64,000 nucleotides of DNA from the NCBI GenBank assembly GCA_015232335.1, contig JADFZV010000010.1, forward strand, positions 1 through 64,000, written 5' to 3'. The notes beneath the pieces were generated by a model. The model did no database searches. It saw nothing but the letters and a program-made list of their open reading frames with translations, and was not told the DNA's origin. Source of the stretch: Alphaproteobacteria bacterium (GTDB taxonomy: Bacteria; Pseudomonadota; Alphaproteobacteria; Rhodospirillales; WMHbin7). The position numbers were made by a program, and so were the translations under genes. Below, piece after piece: positions 1 to 7,928 of this stretch; the first letter of the stretch is position 1; each line of letters starts with the position of its first letter.

Positions 1-93
1 ATGGCCCAACTGCTGAAAGAGCGGTTTTCGGAGGCCGATGGGCGGATTCCTGTCAGATTCGAGATTCTGACCCTGACCGGCTGGGCAGCTTAG
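1..93 (+). CDS. 3' end of a SAM-dependent methyltransferase (BioC/NDUFAF5-like), partial
   Basis: An open frame enters from the left edge and stops at TAG 91-93. It gives about 30 residues ending in a Phe-Glu-Ile-Leu-Thr stretch and a final Thr-Gly-Trp-Ala-Ala. That ending is typical, from memory, of alphaproteobacterial BioC/NDUFAF5-like methyltransferases, whose last strand is followed by a TGWAP-type tail. The catalytic domain lies outside the window, so the call rests only on the C-terminal signature. An in-frame ATG at position 1 is probably internal. The next gene, map, begins about 50 bp downstream on the same strand. Confidence 0.5.
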   Translation: MAQLLKERFSEADGRIPVRFEILTLTGWAA

Positions 94-144
94 AAGTTGC
101 TCTAGGGGGTTGAGCTTCCGTCCCGCCTCCCTCATTATCTGTAG

Positions 145-951
145 ATGGAACGCAGCAGAACAGAAGCGGCACGGGTCCGCATCCATCCGCCCGAGGATTT
201 CGAAGGCATGCGCAAGGCGGGAGCCTTGGCGGCAGAGATTCTCGACTTCATCACGCCTTTCGTGAAAACGGGGGTCAGCACGGGTGAATTGGACCGTCTG
301 TGCCACGAGCGCATTCTGGCCGCCGGGGCGATTCCGGCGCCGCTTAATTATCGGGGCTATCCGAAATCGATCTGCACCTCGGTCAATCATGTCGTCTGTC
401 ACGGTATCCCCGGCGACAAGCTTTTGATGCCGGGTGATATCTTGAATATCGACGTGACCGTGGTTCTGGACGGCTGGTTCGGCGATTCCAGCCGCATGTA
501 TCCGGTGGGCGAAATCCCGATCAAGGCCAAGCGGCTGATCGACGTGACCTATGAAGCCATGATGCGGGGCATTGCGGCGGTCAGGCCGGGGGCTACGCTG
601 GGCGATATCGGGCACGTCATTCAAAGCCATGTCGAAGCGCACCGCTATTCGGTGGTGCGTGATTTCTGCGGCCATGGCCTGGGGCGCGTTTTTCACGAGC
701 CGCCCAACGTCATGCATTTCGGCGAGAAGGGTCAGGGCATGGTGCTGGAAGAGGGCATGTTCTTCACCATCGAGCCCATGGTCAATCTGGGTCGCTTTGA
801 AACCAAGATTCTGGCCGACGGCTGGACGGCGGTCACCAAGGATCGCTCGCTGTCGGCGCAGTTCGAGCATTCGATCGGTGTAACGGCGCAAGGCTGCGAA
901 ATCTTCACGCTCTCGCCCGCCGGTCTCGACCGCCCACCCTACGCCCTCTGA
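145..951 (+). CDS. map: Type I methionine aminopeptidase
   Basis: Cytoplasmic metalloprotease that removes the initiator methionine from nascent proteins. The 268-residue product has the five expected metal ligands of the pita-bread fold: Asp in NIDVT, Asp in FGDSSR, His in GHGLGR, Glu in TIEPM and Glu in QFEHS. Length fits type I bacterial enzymes without an N-terminal extension domain. The start at 145 is the first ATG of the frame and leaves a short leader before the conserved peptide beginning IHPPEDFEGMRKAG. radC starts 3 bp after the stop, so the two are probably co-transcribed. Confidence 0.95.
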   Translation: MERSRTEAARVRIHPPEDFEGMRKAGALAAEILDFITPFVKTGVSTGELDRLCHERILAAGAIPAPLNYRGYPKSICTSVNHVVCHGIPGDKLLMPGDILNIDVTVVLDGWFGDSSRMYPVGEIPIKAKRLIDVTYEAMMRGIAAVRPGATLGDIGHVIQSHVEAHRYSVVRDFCGHGLGRVFHEPPNVMHFGEKGQGMVLEEGMFFTIEPMVNLGRFETKILADGWTAVTKDRSLSAQFEHSIGVTAQGCEIFTLSPAGLDRPPYAL

Positions 952-954
952 CCC

Positions 955-1650
955 ATGTCGGAAGAAGCGGACAAGAAGAGCCCACATTATCACGGACATC
1001 GCGAGCGCCTGCGCAAGCGCTTCCTGGAGAGCCAGGGCGAGGGCATGCCCGATTATGAAATCCTGGAATTGCTGCTGATGACGGCGCTGCCCCAGCGCGA
1101 CGTCAAACCCCTGGCCAAGGATCTGATCACGCGATTCGAAAGCCTGGCCGGTGTGCTGACGGCATCGCCCGAAGCCCTGATGGCCGAGCCCGGCATCAAG
1201 GAAACGGCCTGCACGGCGCTCAAGGTGGTTCAGGCGGCCTCGGTGCGCCTGGCCAAGGCCGCCATCATGGACAAGCCGATCATCGCCAGTTGGGACCGGC
1301 TGATCGATTATTGCCGCACCAGCATGGGTCACGACAAGGTGGAAAGCTTTCGCATCCTGTTCCTGGATCGCAAAAATCGCCTGATCGCCGACGAGGCGCA
1401 GCAGAAGGGAACGGTGGATCACACGCCGGTCTATCCGCGCGAGATCGTGAAACGCGCCCTCGATCTTGGCGCCTCGGCCCTGATCCTGGTGCATAACCAT
1501 CCTTCGGGCGATGTCACGCCCTCCAAGGACGATATCGCCATGACCCGCAAGATCAAGGAAGGGGCCGAAAAGCTGGGCATCTCGCTGTTCGACCATGTCA
1601 TCGTCTCAAGGTCGGGCGAAACCAGCTTCAAAAGCCAGGGCTTGCTGTGA
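955..1650 (+). CDS. radC: RadC family JAB/MPN-domain protein
   Basis: UPF0758/RadC family protein of 231 residues. The N-terminal helix-hairpin-helix part (residues about 15-100) is followed by the JAB domain with the metal-binding signature VHNHPSGD and a downstream Asp, at about residues 178-193. The historical DNA-repair role of RadC is doubtful; the fold is that of a JAMM metalloprotease-like enzyme of unknown substrate. It starts at ATG 955, just after map. Its TGA at 1648-1650 overlaps the ATG of the following AlgH-like gene, which implies translational coupling. Confidence 0.93.
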   Translation: MSEEADKKSPHYHGHRERLRKRFLESQGEGMPDYEILELLLMTALPQRDVKPLAKDLITRFESLAGVLTASPEALMAEPGIKETACTALKVVQAASVRLAKAAIMDKPIIASWDRLIDYCRTSMGHDKVESFRILFLDRKNRLIADEAQQKGTVDHTPVYPREIVKRALDLGASALILVHNHPSGDVTPSKDDIAMTRKIKEGAEKLGISLFDHVIVSRSGETSFKSQGLL

Positions 1651-2249
1651 TGCGCAAGTTAGGTTCTTTGGTTCTGCTGGTCTTGTTGTTGACGGGCTGT
1701 GCCGAGACGTCAGCCCCTACCCTGGCAGGCAAGCTTTTAGTGGCGCGTCCCACCATGCAGGCCAATCTATTTTCGCGCACCATCGTGCTGATGATGAATC
1801 ACGATGCCAATGGCGCCTTTGGCTTTATTCTGAATCGTCAGGGCGGCGAGGCGAAGCTTACCGATCTTTTGCGCGATCTCGATCAGAAGTTGCCCGAGCC
1901 CATGCCCGCCAATCCCTCGCTTGGCATGTTTCTGGGTGGTCCGGTCGAAATGAACACGCTGTTTCTGCTGCACAGCCCGGATATTCAGGCGGGTGAAACC
2001 ATCACCCGGGCCGGGCGCTATGTCATGAGCAAGCCCCTGGAAACCATGAACCACATGGCGAAAAGTGGCGAGGTGCCCAAGCATGCCATGCTGCTGTTGG
2101 GCTATTCAGGCTGGGGGCCTGGGCAGTTGGAGAATGAAATCCGCAGGGGCGATTGGGAGATCATCGAGCCCAGCGAGGATCTGGTCTTCGGACCCGGCGG
2201 CCAAGCCGCCTGGGAGCGCGCCTGGGAACGCCGGGCCATCGGACTATGA
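1650..2249 (+). CDS. YqgE/AlgH family protein with a lipoprotein signal
   Basis: The body from about residue 26 onward (GKLLVARPTMQ, then FGFILNR) matches the YqgE/AlgH (DUF179) family, whose function is unclear. The N-terminus is unusual: a hydrophobic run ends in a lipobox-like LLTGC, so the mature protein could be lipid-anchored at Cys18 or so instead of cytoplasmic. ATG 1650 overlaps the radC stop; a GTG at 1647 is an alternative start. The following 145 bp hold an intergenic palindromic repeat. Family assignment is firm, lipidation is inference. Confidence 0.85.
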   Translation: MRKLGSLVLLVLLLTGCAETSAPTLAGKLLVARPTMQANLFSRTIVLMMNHDANGAFGFILNRQGGEAKLTDLLRDLDQKLPEPMPANPSLGMFLGGPVEMNTLFLLHSPDIQAGETITRAGRYVMSKPLETMNHMAKSGEVPKHAMLLLGYSGWGPGQLENEIRRGDWEIIEPSEDLVFGPGGQAAWERAWERRAIGL

Positions 2250-2277
2250 TGAAAAGTATGTTCGTTCAGAAGACGCG

Positions 2278-2370
2278 CCTCACCCAGAGGAGGACGCGTA
2301 AGCGTCCGTCTCGAAGGGTGGTTGGTGCGGCCCCCCATCCTTCGAGACGCTTCGCTCCTCAGGATGAGGG
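2278..2370. repeat. Alphaproteobacterial intergenic palindromic repeat, two inverted arms
   Basis: Two related arms lie in inverted orientation between the AlgH-like gene and greB. Arm 1 (2278-2321) reads from CCTCACCC to CTCGAAGGGTGG. Arm 2 (2335-2369) reads from CCATCCTTCGAGACGC to CTCAGGATGAGG. Arm 2 resembles the reverse complement of arm 1, so the transcript could fold into a long hairpin. The TTCGAGACGC...CTCAGGATGAGG core is the common dispersed repeat seen in many alphaproteobacteria. Short ORFs across it are spurious. Confidence 0.75.
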
Positions 2371-2394
2371 GGAAGATGATGGATTGTTCGAATC

Positions 2395-2946
2395 ATGAGC
2401 AAGGCATTTACCAAAGAATCGGAGACCTCGGAAGAGGAGGAACTGCCCGAGGTGCTTCCACTTCCCCAGGGCTTCAAGAACTATATGACGCCCAAGGGAC
2501 ATGCGCGCCTGGAAGAAGAACTGCACCGGTTGTTGCGCATCGAGCGACCCAAGGTGGTCGAGGTGGTTTCCTGGGCGGCGGGCAATGGCGACCGCTCGGA
2601 GAATGGCGATTATATCTATGGCAAGAAGCGGCTGCGCGAAATCGACAAGCGCATTCGGGTTCTGACGAAACGCCTGGAAGCCGCCGAGGTGGTCGATCAG
2701 AAGCAGCAGAAGATGCGCGATCGGGTCTTTTTCGGCGCCAGCGTCACCTATGTCAACGGCAGGGACGAGGAATGCCGTGTGCGCATCGTTGGCGTTGACG
2801 AGGCAGGGGTGGAGCAAGGCGACATCAGTTGGATTTCACCCATTGCTCGCGCCCTGCACAAGGCAATGGTGGGCGATGTGGTCAAGCTTCGCACACCTGC
2901 TGGCCTCGAAGAGATCGAGGTCGTCAAGATCGAGTATGTGGCGTGA
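2395..2946 (+). CDS. greB: Transcription elongation factor GreB
   Basis: Gre factor that enters the RNA polymerase secondary channel and stimulates cleavage of backtracked transcripts. The coiled-coil tip carries GDRSENGDY, the acidic Asp-Glu pair that positions catalytic Mg2+. The surrounding ERPKVVEVVSWAA and KKRLREIDKRIR segments match GreB better than GreA. At 183 residues it is longer than E. coli GreB because of an acidic N-terminal extension of about 25 residues rich in Glu. The C-terminal FKBP-like domain is complete. It converges on the minus-strand soe operon. Confidence 0.92.
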   Translation: MSKAFTKESETSEEEELPEVLPLPQGFKNYMTPKGHARLEEELHRLLRIERPKVVEVVSWAAGNGDRSENGDYIYGKKRLREIDKRIRVLTKRLEAAEVVDQKQQKMRDRVFFGASVTYVNGRDEECRVRIVGVDEAGVEQGDISWISPIARALHKAMVGDVVKLRTPAGLEEIEVVKIEYVA

Positions 2947-2972
2947 TGTATTTTGGCGCTTGAGTGCAGATA

Positions 2973-3953
2973 TCAACTCATCCTTTGATAATACACATTC
3001 TGCACATGGCGGCCTTGGGCGAAGAACAGCCAGCGTTCGGCCAAAAGGCCCAGATACTGGATGGGCAAGGCTGCGATCAGGGCGGGCAGGTAGCGGTCGG
3101 CCCAGCCAGCCAGCAAGAGGGCCGAGGGAGCTGCAAAGCCGAAGACCAGCATGAGGGCTGTCATCCAGTGCAGAATCTCGGGCGAGACATGCGTGAAGAA
3201 TTCCATGGTGTTGAACGAGCGGCCCATGAAGCCCTGGCTCAGTTGCCTTATATGGCCGTGATGCACCCCGATGGCGGATTTCATGCTGAAGGGGGCGGGC
3301 AGGTGCTTGTTGCGCCATAAGGTAAAGCCCTTGGCGGCAAAGGACATCAGGGTGAACAGGGCGGCCCAACCCGCCAGGAAATCGCGTAAGAGCGCGTTTT
3401 CAATGGCGGCGATAATGGCGGCTACGGCAAAGCCCGAGGAAAGCCCCATCAGCGTATAATTGACCACCGTCCAGGGCGTTGCCCATTCCTTGATGAAGCG
3501 GATGCAGGCATAGATCATGCCGGTGGTGATGAAAAGAAAGGCGGAGGTTCCCGCCAGCAGGAAACCGACGGCCATCGACAAATCCAGATTCTTCTGGTTG
3601 CCGAAGGTGATCAGAACAGGGGTGATGTCGAACCAGTGGATTAGACCGTAAAGGGCCGCTAAGCCCATGCAGGCGGGAAGCAGCAGAACCTCTCTGGACA
3701 GCCAGGATGTGCGCCAACGCATGATCGAGCGCATGCCGCGTTCGGGGTGCGACAAGTGAAAGAACGAAGCGACCAGCCCGAGGCCCAGCAGAACCAAAGC
3801 CACGGCGCTGCCTTTGGCGTAAAAATCGCCGCTGTCGTGCTCAAGCCCGCTGCCGATGACGAAATAAAACTGCCCGGCCACCAGGGCGATCAGCAGGCCT
3901 TGGCCCATGCCGATCAGGGTGGTGAGGAAAAGAACCGAGAAAGCGGGTTTCAT
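2973..3953 (-). CDS. soeC: DmsC/SoeC-type membrane anchor of the sulfite dehydrogenase
   Basis: Integral membrane subunit of 326 residues with about eight hydrophobic helices, of the DmsC family. It would link the cytoplasmic molybdo-catalytic SoeAB pair to the quinone pool. It is last in the soeA-soeB-soeC order, 14 bp after soeB. DmsC-type anchors also occur in DMSO reductase. The absence of a Tat signal on the catalytic partner and the lack of a TorD gene next to it favour the Soe assignment. Assigned by family and context. Confidence 0.75.
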   Translation of the reverse strand: MKPAFSVLFLTTLIGMGQGLLIALVAGQFYFVIGSGLEHDSGDFYAKGSAVALVLLGLGLVASFFHLSHPERGMRSIMRWRTSWLSREVLLLPACMGLAALYGLIHWFDITPVLITFGNQKNLDLSMAVGFLLAGTSAFLFITTGMIYACIRFIKEWATPWTVVNYTLMGLSSGFAVAAIIAAIENALLRDFLAGWAALFTLMSFAAKGFTLWRNKHLPAPFSMKSAIGVHHGHIRQLSQGFMGRSFNTMEFFTHVSPEILHWMTALMLVFGFAAPSALLLAGWADRYLPALIAALPIQYLGLLAERWLFFAQGRHVQNVYYQRMS

Positions 3954-3967
3954 GGCGGCGTCTCTCC

Positions 3968-4705
3968 TTACCAGCTTGTGACGTCATCAAGGAAGGGCTC
4001 GGACAGCTGCGGCCTTGGCAACTCGCCTTCCTTCAAGAGCGGATTGTCGGCCCGCATCAATTCGTCGTCATGGATGACCAGCTTGGTCTTGCGCCTTGGC
4101 AGATAATGATTGGCTGGCTGCGTTCCCATCTCGGGCATGATCTGGAATCCCGCATTGTCGCGAATGGCCTGCGACACCTCGCTGGTTGGGTTGGAAATGT
4201 CGCCGAACGAACGCGCACCCGCCGGGCAGGCCAAAACGCAGGCGGGCTTACGTCGGTCCTCGGGCAGGGTTTCGTCGTAGATGCGATCCGCGCACAGCGT
4301 ACATTTCTTCATGACGCCTTGCTTGGTGTCGAACTCGCGCACACCGTAGGGGCAGTTCCACGAGCAGTATTTGCAGCCAATGCACTTGTCGTAATCGACC
4401 AGCACGATGCCGTCTTCTTCGCGCTTGAAGCTGGCCCCGGTGGGGCAGACGGGCACGCAGGGCGGCTCTTCGCAATGCAGGCAGCTTTTGGGAAAATGGA
4501 TAGTTTCCGTATGCGGGAATTCGCCCGCCTCGAAGGTCTGGACGCGGTTGAAGAAAACCCCCAGCGGATCGGCACCGTAGGGATCGGTGTCGGAGAGCGG
4601 ACCCGCCCAGCCCGAGGTGTTCCATTCCTTGCAACTGGTGACGCAGGCGTGGCAGCCCACACAGATGTTGAGATCGATGACGAGGGCGAGTTGTTTTCTG
4701 GACAT
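3968..4705 (-). CDS. soeB: Four-cluster ferredoxin subunit SoeB
   Basis: Electron-transfer subunit of 245 residues with four [4Fe-4S] cysteine groups. CVGCHACVTSC is near residue 16. CLHCEEPPCVPVC, CIGCKYCSWNC and a final CTLCADR-type group with its later CVLAC follow. It has no export signal, so it sits in the cytoplasm with SoeA. Its stop and the soeC start are 14 bp apart, and soeA ends 3 bp upstream of its start. The length and the 'SGW' insertion after the first cluster fit SoeB/DmsB-like subunits of the cytoplasmic sulfite-oxidising enzyme. Confidence 0.78.
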   Translation of the reverse strand: MSRKQLALVIDLNICVGCHACVTSCKEWNTSGWAGPLSDTDPYGADPLGVFFNRVQTFEAGEFPHTETIHFPKSCLHCEEPPCVPVCPTGASFKREEDGIVLVDYDKCIGCKYCSWNCPYGVREFDTKQGVMKKCTLCADRIYDETLPEDRRKPACVLACPAGARSFGDISNPTSEVSQAIRDNAGFQIMPEMGTQPANHYLPRRKTKLVIHDDELMRADNPLLKEGELPRPQLSEPFLDDVTSW

Positions 4706-4708
4706 GGT

Positions 4709-7609
4709 TCAGCCCTCCTTGCGACCGGCGAAGAAATTGCGCACCCGCTTGGTGAAGGGAATCATGCCGGGCAACGCTCCCTTGGTCTCGAAGCGGGGCC
4801 AGGTTTCCTCGGGCTCGTGCGGATCGGCCTTGTAGACGCGCACCCGCACATCATACCAGGCGGCCTGGCCGGTGACCGGATCGGAATTCGAGATCGGACT
4901 GTCCTTGCCCTTGGCCGGGCAGGGAATTTCCTCGTTGATCAGGTGATTGAGCAAGAAGCCCTTCTTCGATTCATTGGCATCGGGCTTCAAGCCCCAGTTG
5001 CCCGAGCCCTTGCCGATGGCGTTCCAGGTCCAGACCGTGCCGGGTTCGACCGATTCCGAGAATCTGGCCCGGCAACGCACCTTGCCCCAGGGGCTTTCCA
5101 CCCAGATCCAGTCGCCGTCCTTGAAGCCGTTCGAGTGGCCCACCTTGGGATGCAAGAAGAGGTAATTGTCGGTGTGAATCTGGCGCAGCCAAGCATTCTG
5201 CGAATCCCAGGAATGATACATCGCCATCGGGCGCTGGGTAATCGCACTCAAGGGATATTGGATAGGATCGCTATAGCGCCATTCCAGGGGGGCGTAATAG
5301 AAGGGCAGCGGGTCCATGAAGGTTTTGATGCGCTCGCGCAGATGATCGGGCGGCTGACGTCCCTTGGTCTTGCCCTCGGCGGCCAGACGGAACTTTTGCA
5401 GCACCTCGGAATAGACATGCAGCAAGATGGGTTCGTCGTAGCGGATCAGGCGATGATGGCGCGCCCACTGCAGATAACCTTTGTTCCAGTTGCGCATGTA
5501 TTGATAGCTGCGCGGCAGTTCGTAATGGAAATGATTGTCGTTGCGGGCATACATGTCCCATTGCTGGGGATTGGGTTCGCCCGACATGAAGCGTTCGCCC
5601 CCTTTGCCGCGCCAGCCGGCCAGAAAGCCGATGCCCGAGCCGGGTTCGGTCTCGTAATTGACGATGAAGTCGGGATAGTCGCGGAATTTGCGCTCACCCT
5701 TGGCGGTCACGAAGGCGGGCAGCTTCAAGCGCGATCCCAACTCGATCAGCACTTCCTGGAAGGGCTTTGAATCACCCGAAGGCGGCAGAACGGGAATGCG
5801 CACGGAATCGACCGGGCCGTCGAATTCGGAAATCGGACGGTCGAGAAGGCTCATGACATCGTGGCGCTCGAGATAGGTCGTATCGGGCAGCACCAGATCG
5901 GCGAAATCCACGGTTTCGGAATGGAAGGCGTCGCAGACCACCAGGAAGGGAATCTTGTAGGTCCCGTCCTCGGCCTTGTCGACCAGCATCTTCCTGATTT
6001 CGACCGTATTCATCGATGAATTCCAGGCCATGTTGGCCATGAACAGCATCAGCGTGTCGATGGGATAGGGATCACCCCGCCAGGCATTGGTGATGGCGTT
6101 GTGCATGAGACCATGCACCGACAGCGGATATTCCCACGAAAATCCCTTGTCCAGGCGCACCGGCCCACCTTCCTGATCGACGAACAGATCATCCGGTTCT
6201 GCGGGCCAGCCCAGCAGCATGCCTGCCAGCGGTTCATTGGGCTGCACCGCTTCGGGGCGCTTGGGCGGCTTGGCGCAAGGCGGAATGGGGCGCGGGAAGG
6301 GGGCGCGGTGCCTGAATCCGCCGGGCCGGTCGATGGTGCCCAGAAGAGTCATCAGGATGGACAGGGCGCGAATGGTATGAAAGCCGTTGGAATGGGCGGC
6401 CAGGCCGCGCATGGCGTGGAAGGCCACCGGATTGCCGGTGACGGTGTCATGTTCCTTGCCCCAGCAATCGGTCCAGGCGATGGGCAGTTCGATCTTGTGA
6501 TCCCTGGCTGTCACGCCCATTTCGTGGGCCAGACGCCGGATGGTGTCGGCGGGGATGCCGGTGATGCCCTCGGCCCATTCGGGCGTGAAGGTTTTCACGC
6601 GGTCCTTCAGCAATTGGAAGGCGGGCTTGACCTTGCGTCCGTCGGCAAGCTTGTAGCTTCCCAGCAGGCGGCCCTCTGTGCCGGGCTTGCGCGACGGTGT
6701 GGGCTGATCGGAAGCCAAGTCCCACCACAGCTTGTTCTGCGGATCGAAGCAACCAGGATCGACCGGCTCGCCGGTGCGCACGAACAGGCCGAACTCGTCC
6801 GACTCATCGTTCTGATCAACCAGTTCCGCCGAGTTGGTGTACTGAATCAAAAAGTCGCGGTCAAAGAGGCCCAGTTCGATGGTCTCGTGAATAAGCGCCA
6901 GGAACAAGGCGCCGTCGGTGCCGGGGCGGATGGGCACCCATTCGTCGGCGATGGCGGCATAGCCGGTGCGCACCGGATTGACCGCGATCACGCGCCCGCC
7001 GCGCTTCTTGAACTTGCCGAGCGCTATCTTCATCGGGTTCGAGTGATGGTCCTCGGCCGTGCCGATCATGATGAACAGCTTGGCACGGTCCAGATCGGGA
7101 CCGCCGAATTCCCAGAACGAGCCGCCGATGGTGTAGATCATGCCGGCCGCCATGTTGACCGAACAGAATCCGCCATGGGCGGCATAGTTGGGGGTGCCGA
7201 ACTGTTTGGCGAACAGACCGGTCAGGGCCTGCATCTGATCGCGTCCGGTATAAAGGGCGAATTTTCTGGGATCAGTGGCGCGAATGCGGCCCAGGCGCTC
7301 TTCCAGCATCTGGAAGGCTTCGGCCCATTCGATGGGTTCGAACTGGCCGGTACCCCGCTCTGCCCCCTCCTTGCGCTTCAGGGGCTTCAACAGGCGACCG
7401 GGCGAATATTGCTTCATGATGCCCGAAGCCCCCTTGGCGCAGATCACGCCCTGATTCAGGGGATGGTTCGGATTGCCCTCGATATAGCGCACCTCGCCGT
7501 CGCGCAAATGTACGCGGATGCCGCAGCGGCAGGCGCACATATAGCAGGTGGTCGTCTTGACTTCCGAGCGTCCCTGAGCGGAGTCGCAGGCGTCGCGAGG
7601 GTCTTTCAT
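4709..7609 (-). CDS. soeA: Molybdopterin catalytic subunit of SoeABC-type sulfite dehydrogenase
   Basis: Large molybdo-bis-PGD oxidoreductase of about 966 residues. An N-terminal [4Fe-4S] motif CYMCACRCG with a later Cys in GVICAKG opens the protein, and FCSVNMA supplies the probable molybdenum-ligand Cys. No Tat signal is present, which separates it from DmsA and PsrA and fits SoeA of purple sulfur bacteria. That enzyme oxidises sulfite to sulfate in the cytoplasm and feeds electrons to quinone. ATG 7609 has GGGAG 5 bases ahead; an ATG at 7621 is the alternative. A long plus-strand ORF across this gene is an antisense shadow. Confidence 0.78.
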   Translation of the reverse strand: MKDPRDACDSAQGRSEVKTTTCYMCACRCGIRVHLRDGEVRYIEGNPNHPLNQGVICAKGASGIMKQYSPGRLLKPLKRKEGAERGTGQFEPIEWAEAFQMLEERLGRIRATDPRKFALYTGRDQMQALTGLFAKQFGTPNYAAHGGFCSVNMAAGMIYTIGGSFWEFGGPDLDRAKLFIMIGTAEDHHSNPMKIALGKFKKRGGRVIAVNPVRTGYAAIADEWVPIRPGTDGALFLALIHETIELGLFDRDFLIQYTNSAELVDQNDESDEFGLFVRTGEPVDPGCFDPQNKLWWDLASDQPTPSRKPGTEGRLLGSYKLADGRKVKPAFQLLKDRVKTFTPEWAEGITGIPADTIRRLAHEMGVTARDHKIELPIAWTDCWGKEHDTVTGNPVAFHAMRGLAAHSNGFHTIRALSILMTLLGTIDRPGGFRHRAPFPRPIPPCAKPPKRPEAVQPNEPLAGMLLGWPAEPDDLFVDQEGGPVRLDKGFSWEYPLSVHGLMHNAITNAWRGDPYPIDTLMLFMANMAWNSSMNTVEIRKMLVDKAEDGTYKIPFLVVCDAFHSETVDFADLVLPDTTYLERHDVMSLLDRPISEFDGPVDSVRIPVLPPSGDSKPFQEVLIELGSRLKLPAFVTAKGERKFRDYPDFIVNYETEPGSGIGFLAGWRGKGGERFMSGEPNPQQWDMYARNDNHFHYELPRSYQYMRNWNKGYLQWARHHRLIRYDEPILLHVYSEVLQKFRLAAEGKTKGRQPPDHLRERIKTFMDPLPFYYAPLEWRYSDPIQYPLSAITQRPMAMYHSWDSQNAWLRQIHTDNYLFLHPKVGHSNGFKDGDWIWVESPWGKVRCRARFSESVEPGTVWTWNAIGKGSGNWGLKPDANESKKGFLLNHLINEEIPCPAKGKDSPISNSDPVTGQAAWYDVRVRVYKADPHEPEETWPRFETKGALPGMIPFTKRVRNFFAGRKEG

Positions 7610-7831
7610 GTCGTCTCCCATCCGGGCCGGATTTCTTCTGGCGGGTCTTTGCCCGCCTCACGAGGCCCATGTCCTTCCGCCCCCTTATATTAGATTGCGG
7701 TAATTTAATAAAGCCCAAAACGCCCAGCTTCCATTCCGCGGCGCCTTGCCCAGCCTGCGAGTCTTTTAACGTCAAATTCTCTCCTGACCTGCCGATGACA
7801 TAAGTCCCTTTCACTTAATCCCTACTTTTCC

Positions 7832-7858
7832 TTGCCAATCATTCTAGGCACCTATAAT
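7832..7858 (+). promoter_or_regulatory. Candidate sigma-70 promoter of the diguanylate cyclase gene
   Basis: TTGCCA at 7832-7837 and a perfect TATAAT at 7853-7858 are separated by 15 bp, slightly short for a housekeeping promoter. Transcription would begin near 7865. That places the ATG at 7857 inside the -10 box and supports the downstream ATG 7929 as the true start. Confidence 0.45.
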
Positions 7859-7884
7859 GCTTTTAAAGGGGAAGACACTTTGCG

Positions 7885-7904
7885 TTGGTGTAGAATTACA
7901 CCAA
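7885..7904. promoter_or_regulatory. Perfect palindromic operator-like site in the cyclase leader
   Basis: Arms TTGGTGTA (7885-7892) and TACACCAA (7897-7904) form a perfect 8-bp inverted repeat with a 4-base spacer. A further half-site GGTGTA lies at 7911-7916, next to the ribosome-binding AGGAGG. It lies downstream of the candidate promoter and 24 bp before the start codon, where a repressor or an RNA hairpin could block expression. The cognate protein is unknown. Confidence 0.5.
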
Positions 7905-7928
7905 TCGATGGGTGTAGGAGGGCATGAA

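Noticed and set aside
4070..5770. 566-residue plus-strand ORF
   Set aside because: It lies antisense to soeB and soeA, which have clear motifs. The translation has no family features and reflects GC-rich codon bias.
6101..7693. 530-residue plus-strand ORF
   Set aside because: Antisense to the N-terminal half of soeA, including its cluster motif region; no motif in the translation.
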